From assembly GCA_001871115.1 (NCBI GenBank), contig MNUR01000039.1, forward strand, positions 1 through 36,529: 36,529 bases of DNA, written 5' to 3'. Made by a program: the position numbers and the translations under genes. Shown here piece by piece: positions 36,035 to 36,529 of this stretch (position 1 is its first letter; each line of letters begins with the position of its first letter). The notes beneath the pieces were generated by a model. The model did no database searches, had not been told where the DNA came from, and was given only the letters and a program-made list of their open reading frames with translations. This DNA is from Elusimicrobia bacterium CG1_02_56_21. Lineage in GTDB: Bacteria; Elusimicrobiota; Elusimicrobia; Elusimicrobiales; UBA9959.

Positions 36035-36529
36035 TAGTCTACACCGCCGACAAGGCCCGCTTCCGGCAGGATGTCATGACCAATGACATCGGCGGCATCA
36101 TCGCCAACACCTTCAAAGCCGTAACCGGCCACAGCACCAAACAGTCCGAAATAAATTCCTGGGTGAACTCCCTGCAGTACATGGACCGCGTGCTGGAAGA
36201 CCCCGCCATCCCCGCCACCGCCGGTGTGGCCATTGAATACCACATCCCGCGCTCCAGCAAGCGCATAGACTTCATCCTCACCGGCACCGACGCCCAACAA
36301 ACCGCCACCGCCATCCTGGTGGAGCTAAAGCAGTGGCAGCAGGCGGACCTCACCGCCAAGGACGGCATAGTAGTAACCACCTTCAAGGGCGGCCCGCAGG
36401 AGACCCCGCACCCTTCCTACCAGGCCTGGACCTACAAGCGCCTGCTGCAAGACTACAACGCAACCGTGCAGGAAGAAAAGATAAACCTTTCCCCCTGCGC
36501 CTACCTGCACAATTACGCGCCCGACAACA
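36031..36529 (+). CDS. DUF2075 / Schlafen-associated P-loop ATPase, N-terminal part (cut by window edge)
   Basis: Frame from GTG 36031 to the right edge, 166 codons seen. The start MIVYTADKARFRQDVMTND, then EINSWVNSLQYMDRVL, VAIEYHIPRSSKRIDFILTG, ILVELKQW and HPSYQAWTYKRLL match the N-terminal nuclease-like region that precedes the helicase domain in DUF2075 proteins. The run 'IDFIL...ELKQW' looks like a PD-(D/E)XK core (D, then E-x-K). The helicase motifs lie beyond the window. These proteins are often found in accessory or defence contexts. The GTG overlaps the MazG-like stub's stop codon. Confidence 0.8.
   Translation, partial: MIVYTADKARFRQDVMTNDIGGIIANTFKAVTGHSTKQSEINSWVNSLQYMDRVLEDPAIPATAGVAIEYHIPRSSKRIDFILTGTDAQQTATAILVELKQWQQADLTAKDGIVVTTFKGGPQETPHPSYQAWTYKRLLQDYNATVQEEKINLSPCAYLHNYAPDN

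Overview
The window is a chromosomal segment centred on a replication-initiation locus. dnaA, dnaN, a short dciA-type gene, gyrB and gyrA all lie on the + strand (4785-12732). A likely oriC sits just upstream of dnaA, and the recF gene that often stands between dnaN and gyrB is absent. High GC, frequent ATA codons, several proteins with Sec signal peptides and a lipoprotein point to a diderm (Gram-negative type) bacterium. The style resembles Elusimicrobiota or a neighbouring uncultured lineage, but that is inference; I see no rRNA, tRNA or other decisive marker.

Layout. 1-1321 (-): the 5' part of a B12-binding radical SAM gene that runs off the left edge and carries a one-base frameshift inside its FeS-cluster motif. 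1481-4518 (+): a TldE/PmbA-like and a TldD gene separated by a repeat-rich gap. 4544-4792: terminator, promoter, AT-rich stretch and two perfect DnaA boxes, the second overlapping the GTG start of dnaA. 4785-12732: replication and gyrase core, closed by a strong terminator. 12811-18528 (+): a MarC-family membrane protein, then four exported proteins (a lambda-lysozyme-like GH104 protein, a 5'-nucleotidase-family enzyme, a putative HExxxH metalloprotease and a coupled orphan). Between the first two of these lies a roughly 400-nt non-coding transcription unit with a consensus promoter and a strong terminator. 18560-24018 (-): DNA-repair genes (DinB, then a YhaO/SbcD-like nuclease and a YhaN/SbcC-like ATPase) and an exported histidine phosphatase. 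A perfect 41-nt palindrome holding both convergent stop codons separates this block from the + strand block. 24219-32007 (+): cupin, a second TldD/TldE pair in the opposite gene order, valyl-tRNA synthetase, an RNase J-like MBL protein with an altered metal motif, and an HD-domain protein. 32202-33958: an AT-richer patch with a tiny basic ORF and two orphan exported proteins. 34306-36529: an LpqC-type esterase (-), a degraded winged-helix gene, a stub resembling the start of a MazG-like gene, and the start of a DUF2075 ATPase cut by the right edge.

The items I consider most worth following are the promoter-to-terminator RNA at about 14637-15044, the two TldD/TldE modules flanking the replication core, the stop-codon palindrome at 18524-18564, the degenerate MBL active site, and the -10-like boxes placed so close to start codons that several genes may be leaderless.
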